A stretch of 64,000 nt of DNA from contig NZ_JAHZIJ010000002.1 of NCBI RefSeq assembly GCF_019443105.1, positions 248,001 through 312,000 on the forward strand, written 5' to 3'. The notes under the pieces were generated by a model. The model ran no database searches, was not told the origin of the DNA, and saw only the letters and a program-made list of their open reading frames with translations. Source of the stretch: Paenibacillus oenotherae. GTDB lineage: Bacteria; Bacillota; Bacilli; Paenibacillales; Paenibacillaceae. Positions 54,033 through 62,752 of this stretch are shown one piece after another (position 1 is the stretch's first letter; the number at the start of each line of letters is the position of its first letter). Both the position numbers and the translations under genes were made by a program.

Positions 54033-55094
54033 TTGAAACAGAAACTATTCTTTACCATTCTGATCGTTACGTTTGCATTAAGCGGCATTAGCCACTACGC
54101 AGGCTTCGGTCCAATCATCGAGTTTATATTCTCGGCTATTGCCATATTGTTCGTCGCCGGATTTCTTGGCAAAGCGACAGAAAGTGTCGCTCACTATGCC
54201 GGCCAGCGACTGGGCGGATTTCTGAATGCCACATTCGGCAATGCCGCTGAGCTGATCATCGCTATATTCCTCGTCCGCGAAGGGTTGTTCGATATGGTGA
54301 AGGCAAGCTTAACAGGCGCCATCATCGGAAACCTGCTTCTTGTTCTGGGACTTAGCGTCTTGCTTGGAGGTCTCAAATTCAAGGAACAGCGCTTCAACAT
54401 TCAATTAGCCGGCCATAACGCCTCCCTGATGATCCTGGCGGTGATCGGTCTCTTCATTCCCGCGATCTTCGTAACGTCCGAGCACTTCACGAAGGAGCAG
54501 GACGAGTTCCTCAGCTTGACTGTCGCCGGCATCTTGATCGTGGCCTATATTTTGTGGCTCGTCTTCTCCATGATCACTCATAAGGATGTACTTGCCGAGA
54601 TGGAAGAGACCTCAGCAGATCACGGCGAGGAGCCAGCATGGTCCAAGGGGCTGTCCATTACATTTCTCGTTGTAGCGACCGCTATGACGGCACTCGTGAG
54701 CGAATGGCTGGTTGGCACTCTGCATACGTTCACAACTGATTTCGGGCTCTCTGAGCTGTTTGTAGGCGCGTTCGTCATCGCTATCGTAGGCAATGCGGCA
54801 GAGCATAGCGCCGCGGTTATGCTCGCGATGAAGAACAAGATCGGCGCTGCTGTAGAGATCGCGGTCGGCAGCAGCTTGCAGATCGCCTTGTTCGTCGCTC
54901 CTGTGCTGATCTTCATCAGCGCCTTGTCCGGCAACACGATGGATATCCTGTTCACCCCCATCGAGCTTGCAGCCATCGGTGTCTCTGTCTTTATAGCGAA
55001 GTCCATATCCAAGGACGGAACCACCAACTGGTACGAAGGCGCCTTGCTTCTGATGGTCTATATTATCCTCGGCTTTGCCTTCTATCTCGTCTGA
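54033..55094 (+). CDS. Calcium/proton exchanger (Cax family)
   Basis: This 353 aa membrane protein has the paired Cax motifs GNAAELIIAIF (about 70-80) and GNAAEHSAAVM (about 250-260), each with the acidic residue that binds the cation in the two inverted repeats. About eleven membrane helices are visible, with an acidic loop EMEETSADHGEEP in the middle. It is like the B. subtilis YfkE Ca2+/H+ antiporter. The start is TTG with GAGGTG upstream. It and the P-type ATPase at 29,360 are two distinct calcium export routes in the window. Confidence 0.9.
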   Translation: MKQKLFFTILIVTFALSGISHYAGFGPIIEFIFSAIAILFVAGFLGKATESVAHYAGQRLGGFLNATFGNAAELIIAIFLVREGLFDMVKASLTGAIIGNLLLVLGLSVLLGGLKFKEQRFNIQLAGHNASLMILAVIGLFIPAIFVTSEHFTKEQDEFLSLTVAGILIVAYILWLVFSMITHKDVLAEMEETSADHGEEPAWSKGLSITFLVVATAMTALVSEWLVGTLHTFTTDFGLSELFVGAFVIAIVGNAAEHSAAVMLAMKNKIGAAVEIAVGSSLQIALFVAPVLIFISALSGNTMDILFTPIELAAIGVSVFIAKSISKDGTTNWYEGALLLMVYIILGFAFYLV

Positions 55095-55113
55095 TGTACG
55101 GCAACCGCAGTAA

Positions 55114-55169
55114 AAGAAGAGCACTCCTTCAAGCAGTGAGAACGATCTGCTTGAAGGAGTGCTCTTCTT
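55114..55169. terminator. Long bidirectional terminator between the exchanger gene and ylaN
   Basis: A perfect 23-bp stem (55,114-55,136 with 55,147-55,169) around a 10-base loop, with A-rich and T-rich ends. It overlaps the last base pairs of the ylaN stop codon. It serves both convergent genes. Confidence 0.9.
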
Positions 55170-55449
55170 ATTTATTCAGCGCTTCATAAAGCTGGGCTAA
55201 GTTCCGTTCCAGCCTGCTAATAATCTCTTTGCCAACCACTTCAGCTACTAGGCCAGCTCGAATCGCAAAATCGACCTCTCTGGAAAAGCCATATATTTGC
55301 GTGTCCAACACCTCTTCGTAGAGCGGACATTTTCTCGTCGTCAAATTTTCCATTTGTACTTCGATCAGCTTCTCGATTTTGGTGGCATCGTCCTGAAGGA
55401 GATTGAGCGCTTTTTGATGCAAATGGATGAGAACATCGGATGAAGACAT
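55168..55449 (-). CDS. ylaN: YlaN family protein (Fur-associated)
   Basis: This 93 aa protein matches Yla[54 protein letters not shown]. In B. subtilis and staphylococci YlaN has been linked to iron homeostasis through interaction with the regulator Fur, and to growth under low iron. It normally lies next to ftsW; here an Asp23 gene and the Ca/H exchanger separate them. Confidence 0.92.
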   Translation of the reverse strand: MSSSDVLIHLHQKALNLLQDDATKIEKLIEVQMENLTTRKCPLYEEVLDTQIYGFSREVDFAIRAGLVAEVVGKEIISRLERNLAQLYEALNK

Positions 55450-55528
55450 CGTACTCCCCCTTGTGCGTATTGCTCGCCGTCTTCTATAAACTCTATATTA
55501 GACGAAAACAAAGGATTGTACAAGGTCA

Positions 55529-55570
55529 AAACAATAAAGCGCCCCGACGAATTCTTCGTCGAGACGCTTT
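55529..55570 (-). terminator. Intrinsic terminator of the HPr-like gene
   Basis: AAAGCGTCTCGACGAA pairs with TTCGTCGGGGCGCTTT (one mismatch) with a short loop and is followed by ATTGTTTTG on the minus strand, 21 bp after the HPr-like stop codon. Confidence 0.75.
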
Positions 55571-55590
55571 AGGCCCGATATTGTCCCGAA

Positions 55591-55833
55591 TTACTCGGAA
55601 ACGATCTTGATGTCCAGGCTATGCTTCACAAATACTTCCGCCATTGCGGCTTTAGCTTCTTCAGCATCTGGGCCATGCACATGCAGTTCATAAGATTGTC
55701 CGCCAACCAATGTAGTGAAGAGACCAAGAATACTCTTAACATCGATATATTTGTTCTCGGCTTGGAGAACGATGGACGACCGGAATTTGTTGGCTGTTTG
55801 GGAAATGTCTACGATTGCAGCATTATTGGACAT
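55591..55833 (-). CDS. HPr-like protein lacking the N-terminal active-site segment
   Basis: This 80 aa protein aligns with HPr from helix 1 on: ANKFRSSIVLQAENKY, then VKSILGLFTTLVGGQSYEL corresponding to the Ser46 region (KSIMG), and HGPDAEEAKAAMAEVF. The first beta strand and the GIHARP loop with His15 are missing. A stop codon lies in frame upstream and GGAGG is 8 bp before the ATG, so the short form is the true product. Without His15 it cannot carry phosphate for sugar transport, but a Crh-like regulatory role through the KS motif is conceivable. Confidence 0.82.
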   Translation of the reverse strand: MSNNAAIVDISQTANKFRSSIVLQAENKYIDVKSILGLFTTLVGGQSYELHVHGPDAEEAKAAMAEVFVKHSLDIKIVSE

Positions 55834-55918
55834 GTCAGATACCTCCAGTATTTAGATACAGGGTCTAGAAAAGCTTTCCTCCATCATAACCCGATTTCTC
55901 TTCCTGTTCAAGGGGCTA

Positions 55919-57034
55919 TTACTTCAAATTTTCCGGATTCAAAGCTTCCAGCTCCGGGACTACAAACAGTCCGTTCTGGCGAATCAAGCGATCATCAAAA
56001 TAAACCTCGCCGCCGCCATATTCCTCACGTTGTATGAGCACCAAATCCCAATGAACGGCAGAGCGGTTCCCGTTGTCCGTTTCCTCATAGGCTTGCCCCG
56101 GAGTAAAGTGCAGACTGCCTGCGATCTTCTCATCGAACAGTATATCCTTCATCGGATGCAGAATGTACGGGTTGAAGCCCAAACTGAATTCCCCGATATA
56201 ACGCGAACCCGCATCCATATCAAGAATCTCATTCAGCTTTTCTGTATGGTTGCTCGTTGCTTCGACGATTTGGCCGTCCCTGAAGGTAAACGATATATTC
56301 TCGAACGTAATGCCGGAATAGACAGATGGGGTATTGTATGTAATGGTGCCATTAACAGAATCGCGAACAGGCGCCGAGAACACCTCGCCATCAGGAATAT
56401 TGCGGTGGCCGGAGCATTTTTTCGCTCCAATGCCTTTAATGGAGAAGGTCAGATCCGTCCCCGGCGCGACAATGCGCACACGATCCGTCGTGCTCATCAG
56501 CTGCTGCAGCGGGTCCATAGCCCGATCCATCTTGGCATAATCGAGATTGCACACATCAAAATAAAAATCCTCGAAAGCCTCCGTGCTCTTGTTGGCAAGC
56601 TGGGCCATGGAGGCATTGGGATAACGCAGCACCACCCATTTCGTATGCTTCACCCGCCGCTCGATATGGACAGGATGACGGTGCAGCGATTCATAGAGAC
56701 GCATGTTCTCGCTCGGCACATCTGCCAGCTCATTGGCATTCTCGCCAGCCCGAATGCCAATGTAGCCGTGCATAGCCTCCATTCTTCTCAGGTCAAACGA
56801 AGCCCACAGCTCAATCTGCTCCTTCGTTGCATGCATGAGCATCGTGCGCAATATAGACCGGTCGCTCGTCTCGACAAAGGGACGTCCGCCCCGCTTCGCC
56901 ACTTCTTCGATCAGACATTTGGCCAATTCACGCTCTGAACCAATCATATCGATAAGAATGTTCTCGCCTGGCTGCACATCAATCGAATAACCAACCAAAT
57001 TAGACGCTAATACCTGTAAACGAGGATCACGCAT
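55919..57034 (-). CDS. M29-family aminopeptidase (AmpS-type)
   Basis: This 371 aa metallo-aminopeptidase matches the thermophilic aminopeptidase family: MRDPRLQVLASNLVGYSIDVQ at the start, IKGIGAKKCSGHRNIPDGEVFSAP, the C-terminal GEFSLGFNP and the metal-ligand motif AVHWDLVLIQR. It removes N-terminal residues from peptides in the cytosol. It is followed after 85 bp by the HPr-like gene, possibly in one unit. Confidence 0.93.
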   Translation of the reverse strand: MRDPRLQVLASNLVGYSIDVQPGENILIDMIGSERELAKCLIEEVAKRGGRPFVETSDRSILRTMLMHATKEQIELWASFDLRRMEAMHGYIGIRAGENANELADVPSENMRLYESLHRHPVHIERRVKHTKWVVLRYPNASMAQLANKSTEAFEDFYFDVCNLDYAKMDRAMDPLQQLMSTTDRVRIVAPGTDLTFSIKGIGAKKCSGHRNIPDGEVFSAPVRDSVNGTITYNTPSVYSGITFENISFTFRDGQIVEATSNHTEKLNEILDMDAGSRYIGEFSLGFNPYILHPMKDILFDEKIAGSLHFTPGQAYEETDNGNRSAVHWDLVLIQREEYGGGEVYFDDRLIRQNGLFVVPELEALNPENLK

Positions 57035-57125
57035 GATACAGCCTCCCAGACATTGAATGTTTGTAACTCACATTTCAGACGGACAGCAGTATTATCCTAC
57101 CATCTTTTCAGTCATGTTGCACGGC

Positions 57126-57851
57126 TTAGCGCTTGCCATCCGGCAGCATTCGGAGCGTTATGTCCGTCTCCCGCGATTCCTGGTGCCCCTCCCCGCCTGC
57201 TTCATAGTGAAGTACTGTCTGCTCCTGCAGACGCAGCGGGACCATTCTCTTCCGGTCGATAACTAGCGTATAAGCGGTTTGGACATCCAACGTTCGCAGC
57301 ATCTCCTCCAGCTTTCTGCGCGAACGGTTAATTTCTCTTTGCCATTCACGCTCCAGCACCGCTCCTTTATTAGCTTGCATCATACGCGCTGCTTTGCCCT
57401 CTGCGGACATGCCCGTCCCCGTCCCATGAATCACCTTGTCAAAATCGCTTCTGAGCCGCTCCCTCCACTCTCTGAGGGCCGCAGTGCGATCCATCTCCAC
57501 ACGAAGCACTGCCGTCCGGCTGCCCGACTTGGACGGGACGACCACAACGCTGGATGCCCCGGCTTGAATTTGCTCCAGCAGCTCGTATGGAGAACCCATC
57601 GGCGCCGTTCCCGGTTCCCGGCCCCTCTTCATCTGGATCCGATGATGTTCCTCTACAGTCCCTTCGAAGGTTGTCGGCTTCGGCATGCTGCCGTCTGCTA
57701 TAGCTATTCCTGTAACACCGGAGAAAGTATAGTGGTCGATACCGGACAGTCCGGCAATCGACAGGGATAGAAGCTCCTCCGCAGTTTTGTCGTCTGAAGG
57801 AGCGCCACAGCCAGCTATAATGGCGAGCACTGCTACAATCCATTTTCTCAT
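57126..57851 (-). CDS. Lipoprotein of unknown function
   Basis: I recognise no domain in this 241 aa protein. It has a lipoprotein signal ending AIIAGC (Cys15) and then a charged mature part with KTAEELLSLSIAGLSGIDHYTF, PYELLEQIQAGASSVVVV and TEL-type strands toward the C-terminus. Length and layout recall small outer-face lipoproteins such as those tied to germination or cell-wall stress. The ATG at 57,851 has GGGAGG at 8 bp. It lies between the M29 peptidase and the GGDEF cyclase, all on the minus strand. Confidence 0.75.
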   Translation of the reverse strand: MRKWIVAVLAIIAGCGAPSDDKTAEELLSLSIAGLSGIDHYTFSGVTGIAIADGSMPKPTTFEGTVEEHHRIQMKRGREPGTAPMGSPYELLEQIQAGASSVVVVPSKSGSRTAVLRVEMDRTAALREWRERLRSDFDKVIHGTGTGMSAEGKAARMMQANKGAVLEREWQREINRSRRKLEEMLRTLDVQTAYTLVIDRKRMVPLRLQEQTVLHYEAGGEGHQESRETDITLRMLPDGKR

Positions 57852-57943
57852 TTCATGTTCCTCCCGCTTGTCTCGAAGTGAAAACCGCGTCACCTGTATC
57901 CTCTGTTGCAAACTGTTTCTTTATGCGATGGCGCTCCGGGCAG

Positions 57944-57970
57944 TAAAAAACACGGCTGCAAGCAGCCGTG
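57944..57970 (-). terminator. Intrinsic terminator of the GGDEF gene
   Basis: CACGGCTGC and GCAGCCGTG form a perfect 9-bp stem with a 2-base loop, followed by a T run on the minus strand, 24 bp after the GGDEF stop. Confidence 0.9.
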
Positions 57971-57994
57971 CTCCACTTCGATATATGCAACAGC

Positions 57995-59905
57995 TTAACC
58001 GACAACAATCCGGTTCCTGCCGTTGTTCTTCGCTTCATACAGCGCCACATCGGCGCGGTTGAACAGCGTTTCTACACTTACTTTCTCATCGTCATACGTC
58101 CATTCCGAGATCCCGCAAGATACGGTCACAGGGGGGTGCGTGTCCTGCTCCACTCTGCTTCTTATCCGTTCAGCAATCCGGTATGCCTGCTCTGAACGAA
58201 TCTGCGGCAAATAGACAGCAAGCTCTTCCCCGCCCCACCTCGCAGCAATGTCCGTTTCGCGAATACAGCTGCGGATAACGTCGCTTACAGCAACCAGAAT
58301 GCGGTCGCCAATCAGATGCCCGTAGGTGTCGTTGACCTTCTTGAAGTGGTCAAGATCGACAAGCACCAGCGAGCCGCACGGATCCTTCCGCTGCCTGGAC
58401 TGGATTTGCTTGTTCAGATAATGCCGCGCATGCAGTCCGGTCAAATTATCTGTAATTACCATACGACGCACCTCGGCATGGAGAGAGGCGTTGGATATTG
58501 CAAGGCCAATGTGAGTGGACAGCATTTGCAGCAGCTTGTAGTTGCCATAGGAGAAGAAGTTCGGGCTCTGGTGCATCACCATGATGACCCCGGCAACTTC
58601 TGTGCCCGCCATGATCGGAGCAGCGATCATCGAGCGCGAGGCAGTAACATCCATAAGCTGTGAATCCACGACACGGGTAACCGCATAATCGGATATGATC
58701 AACGGCTCCTTTGTATCATAGACAATGCCGCAAAATCCGTAATCAGTCGAGAAGACTTCCTCAATCCCCTCGCGCAAATTAGTGGACATAATATGAAAAT
58801 GATCCGTATCCTTGTCAAGCTGCAGAACCGCACAGTAATCCGCTTTAAAAATAGTCAGCAGCTCATTCATCGCGAACTGGAATATTTCATCCAGTCTCAG
58901 CGACTGGTTCAGCCTCTTCGTAATCTCATTAATGATCTGCAGCTCTCTGATCAAGGCATTCGACTGCTCGAACAGCTTGCCACTCTCGAATGCAGAACCT
59001 GCTGTATCCGCCAGCATAATGAAGGCGCTCATCTCGGATTCCTCCCAGAGCCCCGACCGCATTGCAATGCTGAGTACACCGTATACTGCTTGTTTGCCGC
59101 TCATTGGAATGGCTAGTTGAACCATGCCTGCTTCATCATGTGCGATGATCGGATTGCCCGCCAGAAAAGCCTGTGCATGGATATCGTGATCCGCATGCCG
59201 GAAGTACAGCGGCTTGATGCGCTCATCTCCATTGACATGATCCTGGGACAAATAGAGATCGAATTCAGCATGCGGATACAAATCTTCAACATCCATAAGA
59301 AGCACATTCAGAACCTCATTGACATCATTCTGGTCGTGGAGGCGCCTCGCCACCTCGAACAGAGTTTCTCTCCGCCCTGCTTCCTTCTCGATCAGCTGCT
59401 GTTGATGCAGCTGTTCCTGTGCTAGAGACAGCTCGAAATTGCGATATACAATGCTCCTATACAACAATGCTGCCGCTTTCATGGATACCGCAGTTCCAGA
59501 ATGGCTGTCCGGCCGGACAATCGCCAGAACAGCCAGCACCCCCTTCTCCGAGCGCTTCATAATGGGGAGCGCAGTGATGCCGTGATCCGATTGCTGCTGC
59601 AATGTGCGGCATGCTTGTCCAGCCAAGCTTTGGACGCTCTCGCTCTCTCCACCGCTAATTGTGCTTCTACCCGCCAAACGAAGAATCCGCCCTTGCGCAT
59701 TGCAGAGAATGAGCGCGTTATCAAAAATGTCGAGCTCCTCCGCTTCCTTAAGCCATTGACGGAAGGAGATCTCCAATATATTCGCTGTATATAACTCGTC
59801 CATATCATTCATATCTGCATTCGCAAGCCAAATCGGTTCATGCCGGGCTTCCGAACAATTGCTATCTGCCAGTTGCTCATCATGATGAATCATTTGTTTT
59901 TTCAC
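57995..59905 (-). CDS. GAF-GGDEF diguanylate cyclase
   Basis: This 636 aa protein makes cyclic di-GMP. Two or more GAF-like sensor domains fill residues 40-470 (LLYRSIVYRNFELSLAQEQL linkers, FKADYCAVLQLD and ASRSMIAAPIM segments). The C-terminal GGDEF domain (about 480-636) has the active-site GGEEL in RWGGEELAVYLPQIR and an intact allosteric I-site, RETD, five residues before it. No membrane helices, so it is a soluble sensor. It resembles B. subtilis YtrP (DgcP). It lies divergent from rpsD. Confidence 0.92.
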   Translation of the reverse strand: MKKQMIHHDEQLADSNCSEARHEPIWLANADMNDMDELYTANILEISFRQWLKEAEELDIFDNALILCNAQGRILRLAGRSTISGGESESVQSLAGQACRTLQQQSDHGITALPIMKRSEKGVLAVLAIVRPDSHSGTAVSMKAAALLYRSIVYRNFELSLAQEQLHQQQLIEKEAGRRETLFEVARRLHDQNDVNEVLNVLLMDVEDLYPHAEFDLYLSQDHVNGDERIKPLYFRHADHDIHAQAFLAGNPIIAHDEAGMVQLAIPMSGKQAVYGVLSIAMRSGLWEESEMSAFIMLADTAGSAFESGKLFEQSNALIRELQIINEITKRLNQSLRLDEIFQFAMNELLTIFKADYCAVLQLDKDTDHFHIMSTNLREGIEEVFSTDYGFCGIVYDTKEPLIISDYAVTRVVDSQLMDVTASRSMIAAPIMAGTEVAGVIMVMHQSPNFFSYGNYKLLQMLSTHIGLAISNASLHAEVRRMVITDNLTGLHARHYLNKQIQSRQRKDPCGSLVLVDLDHFKKVNDTYGHLIGDRILVAVSDVIRSCIRETDIAARWGGEELAVYLPQIRSEQAYRIAERIRSRVEQDTHPPVTVSCGISEWTYDDEKVSVETLFNRADVALYEAKNNGRNRIVVG

Positions 59906-60048
59906 ACAGCATCACCTCTCTTTACTTATGCGATATGCACCACATGAATATCATACTGTAGTTCAAAAGATTATGCACCACTTAAGGAGCAATAAGTTAG
60001 GCCTTTAGTTGCAACGGATGAAAGCGAATATTAAGACGTCCAATCCCC

Positions 60049-60076
60049 TTGACAAGTGTAGCAGAATTTATATAAT
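60049..60076 (+). promoter_or_regulatory. Consensus sigmaA promoter of rpsD
   Basis: TTGACA (60,049-60,054) and TATAAT (60,071-60,076) are separated by 16 bp, both perfect consensus hexamers. The transcript would start near 60,083. Confidence 0.88.
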
Positions 60077-60082
60077 ATTTAT

Positions 60083-60251
60083 AGTTGAATATTGGGAACG
60101 GTTTTGTGTCACCCTCACGGAGGCTGTCGCTGACAGGACTGCGGCTGAACATTCCTGTCAAGTCTTGAATTGCACTGCAATCAAGCGCAGACAACACTCG
60201 GCGAAACACCCATTTTCAAACATCCCATTTGAAGAAGGAGTTTTACGACAC
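60083..60251 (+). promoter_or_regulatory. Leader of rpsD, candidate S4 autoregulatory structure
   Basis: This 168 nt leader folds into at least one 8-bp stem, TGACAGGA (60,131-60,138) with TCCTGTCA (60,153-60,160). B. subtilis rpsD has an S4-binding leader that represses translation, and length and position match here, but I cannot confirm the specific pseudoknot. Confidence 0.6.
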
Positions 60252-60851
60252 ATGTCAAGATATACGGGTCCTAAGTTTAAATTGAGCCGCCGCCTTGGAA
60301 TTTCTTTGAGCGGTACAGGCAAAGAATTGAAACGCGCATTTCCACCAGGACAACACGGTCCAGGACAACGCAAAAAAATGAGCGGTTACGGCATTCAATT
60401 GCAAGAGAAGCAAAAGCTGCGTCACATGTACGGAATGAACGAGAAACAATTCCGCAACCTGTTTGACAAAGCATCCAAGCAAAAAGGTATTGCCGGTGAG
60501 AACTTCATGGCCCTGCTTGAGAGCCGTCTGGACAACCTGGTTTACCGTCTTGGATTCGCTAACTCCCGTGCAGGCGCTCGTCAGCTTGTATCGCACGGTC
60601 ACGTTACCGTTAATGGCAAGAAAGTCGATATCGCTTCCTACACGGTTTCCATCGGCGACGTAATCGGTCTTCGCGAGCGCAGCCGCACGATGAAATCCAT
60701 CAAAGAAGCTTTGGAAGGCCGCAACTACCTTCCTAACTACCTGGAGTACAACGATGCTGCATTCGAAGGCAAATTCCTTCGCCTGCCAGATCGCGCTGAG
60801 CTCCCGCAAGAAATCGACGAGAAACAAATCGTTGAGTTCTACAGCCGTTAA
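60252..60851 (+). CDS. rpsD: 30S ribosomal protein S4
   Basis: This 199 aa protein begins [16 protein letters not shown], has the S4 RNA-binding domain at [18 protein letters not shown], and ends in [11 protein letters not shown]4 is an assembly-starting 16S rRNA-binding protein. The ATG at 60,252 follows GAAGGAG; the open frame extends 81 codons upstream through the leader but that part is not protein-like. It has a consensus promoter and a strong terminator, so it is monocistronic. Zinc-finger cysteines seen in some S4 proteins are absent. Confidence 0.97.
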   Translation: MSRYTGPKFKLSRRLGISLSGTGKELKRAFPPGQHGPGQRKKMSGYGIQLQEKQKLRHMYGMNEKQFRNLFDKASKQKGIAGENFMALLESRLDNLVYRLGFANSRAGARQLVSHGHVTVNGKKVDIASYTVSIGDVIGLRERSRTMKSIKEALEGRNYLPNYLEYNDAAFEGKFLRLPDRAELPQEIDEKQIVEFYSR

Positions 60852-60859
60852 TAAGTCCG

Positions 60860-60890
60860 CAGTCCGGGGATATCCCCGGACTGTTTTTTT
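60860..60890 (+). terminator. Intrinsic terminator of rpsD
   Basis: CAGTCCGGGGAT and ATCCCCGGACTG form a perfect 12-bp palindrome followed by seven T. Confidence 0.92.
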
Positions 60891-60912
60891 ATGCGCTGCT
60901 TGCGCTATGCAG

Positions 60913-60953
60913 CAAAAGGAGCATCACTCGCAAGCTGCAAGCGATGCCCCTCC
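60913..60953 (-). terminator. Intrinsic terminator of tyrS
   Basis: GCATCGCTTGCA pairs with TGCGAGTGATGC (two wobbles) and is followed by TCCTTTTGC on the minus strand, about 18 bp beyond the tyrS stop codon. Confidence 0.7.
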
Positions 60954-60970
60954 TCTATACGAACCCTGTT

Positions 60971-62227
60971 CTACTCTATGCTCAGCTTGACGAATTTACG
61001 CTTGCCCACCTGAATGACATCGCCATCGGCAGGTGTAATCTCGGCATTGGGATCATCGACCTTCTCTTCGTTAATCTTCACCGCACCCTGCTGAACGCTC
61101 CTCTTCGCCTCGCTGCCGGATGCCTGCAGACCAAGCGTCGTCAGCAGCTTCACGATGCGAATGCGGCCTTCCTCCAGCTCCGACGATGCAAGCGTGACCA
61201 CTTCGATATCATCAGGCAGTGCACGCTGCTGGAATACCGTTACAAAGTGCTGCTCTGCTGCTGCCGCAGCCTCGTCTCCGTGGAACATGCGCACCAGCGT
61301 TGCTGCCAGCCGCATCTTCGTATCCCGCGGATGCTTCGTCCCATCAGCAATGCCCTGGCGAAGCGCTTCGAGCTCATCGTTGCCGATATCCGTTGCCAGC
61401 TCATAATATTTCACCATCAGCTCATCGGGTATCGACATTGCTTTGCCGTATATCTGATTAGGCTCCTCATCGATCCCGATGTAGTTGCCGAGACTTTTGC
61501 TCATCTTCTGAACGCCATCCAGTCCTTCCAGCAATGGCGTCATAATCGCCGCTTGTGTCGGCTTGCCGTATTCCTTCTGCAGCGTCCGGCCCATAAGCAG
61601 GTTGAACTTCTGATCCGTGCCTCCAAGCTCAACATCACTCTCAAGCGCAACGGAATCATAGCCCTGCATCAACGGGTAGAAGAACTCATGAATACTGATC
61701 GGCTGACCGGATTGGTAGCGTTTCGTGAAATCATCCCGTTCCAGCATGCGAGCTACTGTTACCTTCGCGGATAACGTGACCACATCTGAGAAATTCAGCG
61801 GCGCCAGCCATTCCGAATTGTAGTAAAGCTTCGTTTTTGCCGGATCCAGCAGCTTGTATATTTGTTTCTGGTACGTTTCGGCATTCCGCTTCACATCTTC
61901 CTCTGTCAGCTGCTTGCGTGTCTCGGATTTGCCCGTTGGATCACCGATTCTGCCCGTGAAATCGCCGATAAGCAGTTGAACCTCATGGCCCATTTCTTGA
62001 AATTGGCGCAGCTTGTGAAGCACAACCGTATGCCCGATATGAATATCCGGAGCCGACGGATCAAGCCCCAGCTTTACTTTCAGCGGCTTGCCAGTGGCCA
62101 CTGCGCTGGCTACCTTCGCCTTTAATTCATCCTCCGGCACAATTTCTACAACGCCCCGGCGAATGACGCTCATCTGACGCTCTACCTCTTGCTGCTGCTC
62201 GGGTGTAAGCTCTTCCCATTTAACCAT
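60971..62227 (-). CDS. tyrS: Tyrosyl-tRNA synthetase
   Basis: This 418 aa class I enzyme charges tRNA-Tyr. It has LGLDPSAPDIHIGHTVVL (HIGH motif, about 53-70), GDFTGRIGDPTGKSETR, and KMSKSLGNYIG (KMSKS) in the C-terminal half of the catalytic domain, followed by an S4-type anticodon-binding domain from about 355. The pattern belongs to the type 2 (TyrZ-like) subfamily rather than the shorter TyrS-like B. subtilis type. It is preceded by a T-box riboswitch with a Tyr specifier. The stop is followed by a terminator. Confidence 0.95.
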   Translation of the reverse strand: MVKWEELTPEQQQEVERQMSVIRRGVVEIVPEDELKAKVASAVATGKPLKVKLGLDPSAPDIHIGHTVVLHKLRQFQEMGHEVQLLIGDFTGRIGDPTGKSETRKQLTEEDVKRNAETYQKQIYKLLDPAKTKLYYNSEWLAPLNFSDVVTLSAKVTVARMLERDDFTKRYQSGQPISIHEFFYPLMQGYDSVALESDVELGGTDQKFNLLMGRTLQKEYGKPTQAAIMTPLLEGLDGVQKMSKSLGNYIGIDEEPNQIYGKAMSIPDELMVKYYELATDIGNDELEALRQGIADGTKHPRDTKMRLAATLVRMFHGDEAAAAAEQHFVTVFQQRALPDDIEVVTLASSELEEGRIRIVKLLTTLGLQASGSEAKRSVQQGAVKINEEKVDDPNAEITPADGDVIQVGKRKFVKLSIE

Positions 62228-62252
62228 TCACATTCACTCCTGTCCGGAAATA

Positions 62253-62560
62253 GAAAAAAATCCTTTCGTCACAAGGGACGAGAAGGATTTGCTCGCGGTA
62301 CCACCCTAATTAGAACCCTCCTCTGGCGACATCTGCCTTGCGTCCCATAGAAGCGGCTCTCACTTCATTATCATAACGGATTAGATCCGGAACAGACTAC
62401 TGGCACTCGCATAGACTGCGGCCGTTCATCCATTCAGCTCGAGGCGGTAATTCAATCTTCGGCTCGTACCGGTTCACACCATCCACCGGCTCTCTGTAAC
62501 GTCTATCCGCAGATCTACTGCATGCCTGTCAGCACTGTTTTTCTTATGCATTTATCTTGT
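62253..62560 (-). promoter_or_regulatory. T-box riboswitch with tyrosine specifier (tyrS leader)
   Basis: On the minus strand the conserved T-box AGGGTGGTACCGCG is at 62,294-62,307. The bulge UGGU fits the A73 discriminator of tRNA-Tyr. The specifier loop has TAC at 62,447-62,449 (context GAATTACCGCC), a tyrosine codon. The terminator, AAATCCTT with TCGTC pairing to GACGA and AAGGATTT plus a T run, is at 62,253-62,290. Stem I contains AGAGAGCCGG and GTGAACCGG, the usual specifier-stem elements. Uncharged tRNA-Tyr stabilises the antiterminator and lets tyrS be transcribed. Confidence 0.95.
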
Positions 62561-62563
62561 TCG

Positions 62564-62593
62564 TTTATACCACAGCCATGTAAGAGAAGTCAA
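62564..62593 (-). promoter_or_regulatory. SigmaA promoter of the tyrS T-box leader
   Basis: On the minus strand TTGACT (62,588-62,593) and TATAAA (62,564-62,569) are 18 bp apart. Transcription starts around 62,557, at the beginning of the T-box. Confidence 0.7.
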
Positions 62594-62687
62594 TAATTCC
62601 ATCCTCCGCAGATTGCAGCATATCGCACCATTTCGCCTAAAGTTTGGGCAAAAATAGGCCTCTTTTCTGCAATTCAATGTCGATTTA

Positions 62688-62696
62688 TGCTATAAT
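62688..62696 (+). promoter_or_regulatory. Extended -10 promoter of the penicillin-binding protein gene
   Basis: TGCTATAAT is a perfect extended -10 (TGNTATAAT). No clear -35 lies 17 bp upstream, which is common for extended -10 promoters. The gene starts 35 bp downstream. Confidence 0.6.
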
Positions 62697-62722
62697 ACTT
62701 CTGTTAATCAGAGGAGGAGAGT

Positions 62723-62752
62723 ATGACCATATGGATCAAGACCGCGATCTGA
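62723..62752 (+). other. Nine-codon open frame overlapping the PBP start
   Basis: ATG at 62,723 lies 5 bp after AGGAGG and encodes MTIWIKTAI then stop, overlapping the penicillin-binding protein start by 22 bp in another frame. It has the best-placed ribosome site of the region. Its role, if any, is unknown. Confidence 0.4.

Noticed and set aside
60009-60251. 81-codon extension at the start of the rpsD frame
   Set aside because: The extension is the leader read as codons. S4 proteins begin MSRYTGP and the GAAGGAG site is directly before that ATG; the promoter also lies inside the extension.
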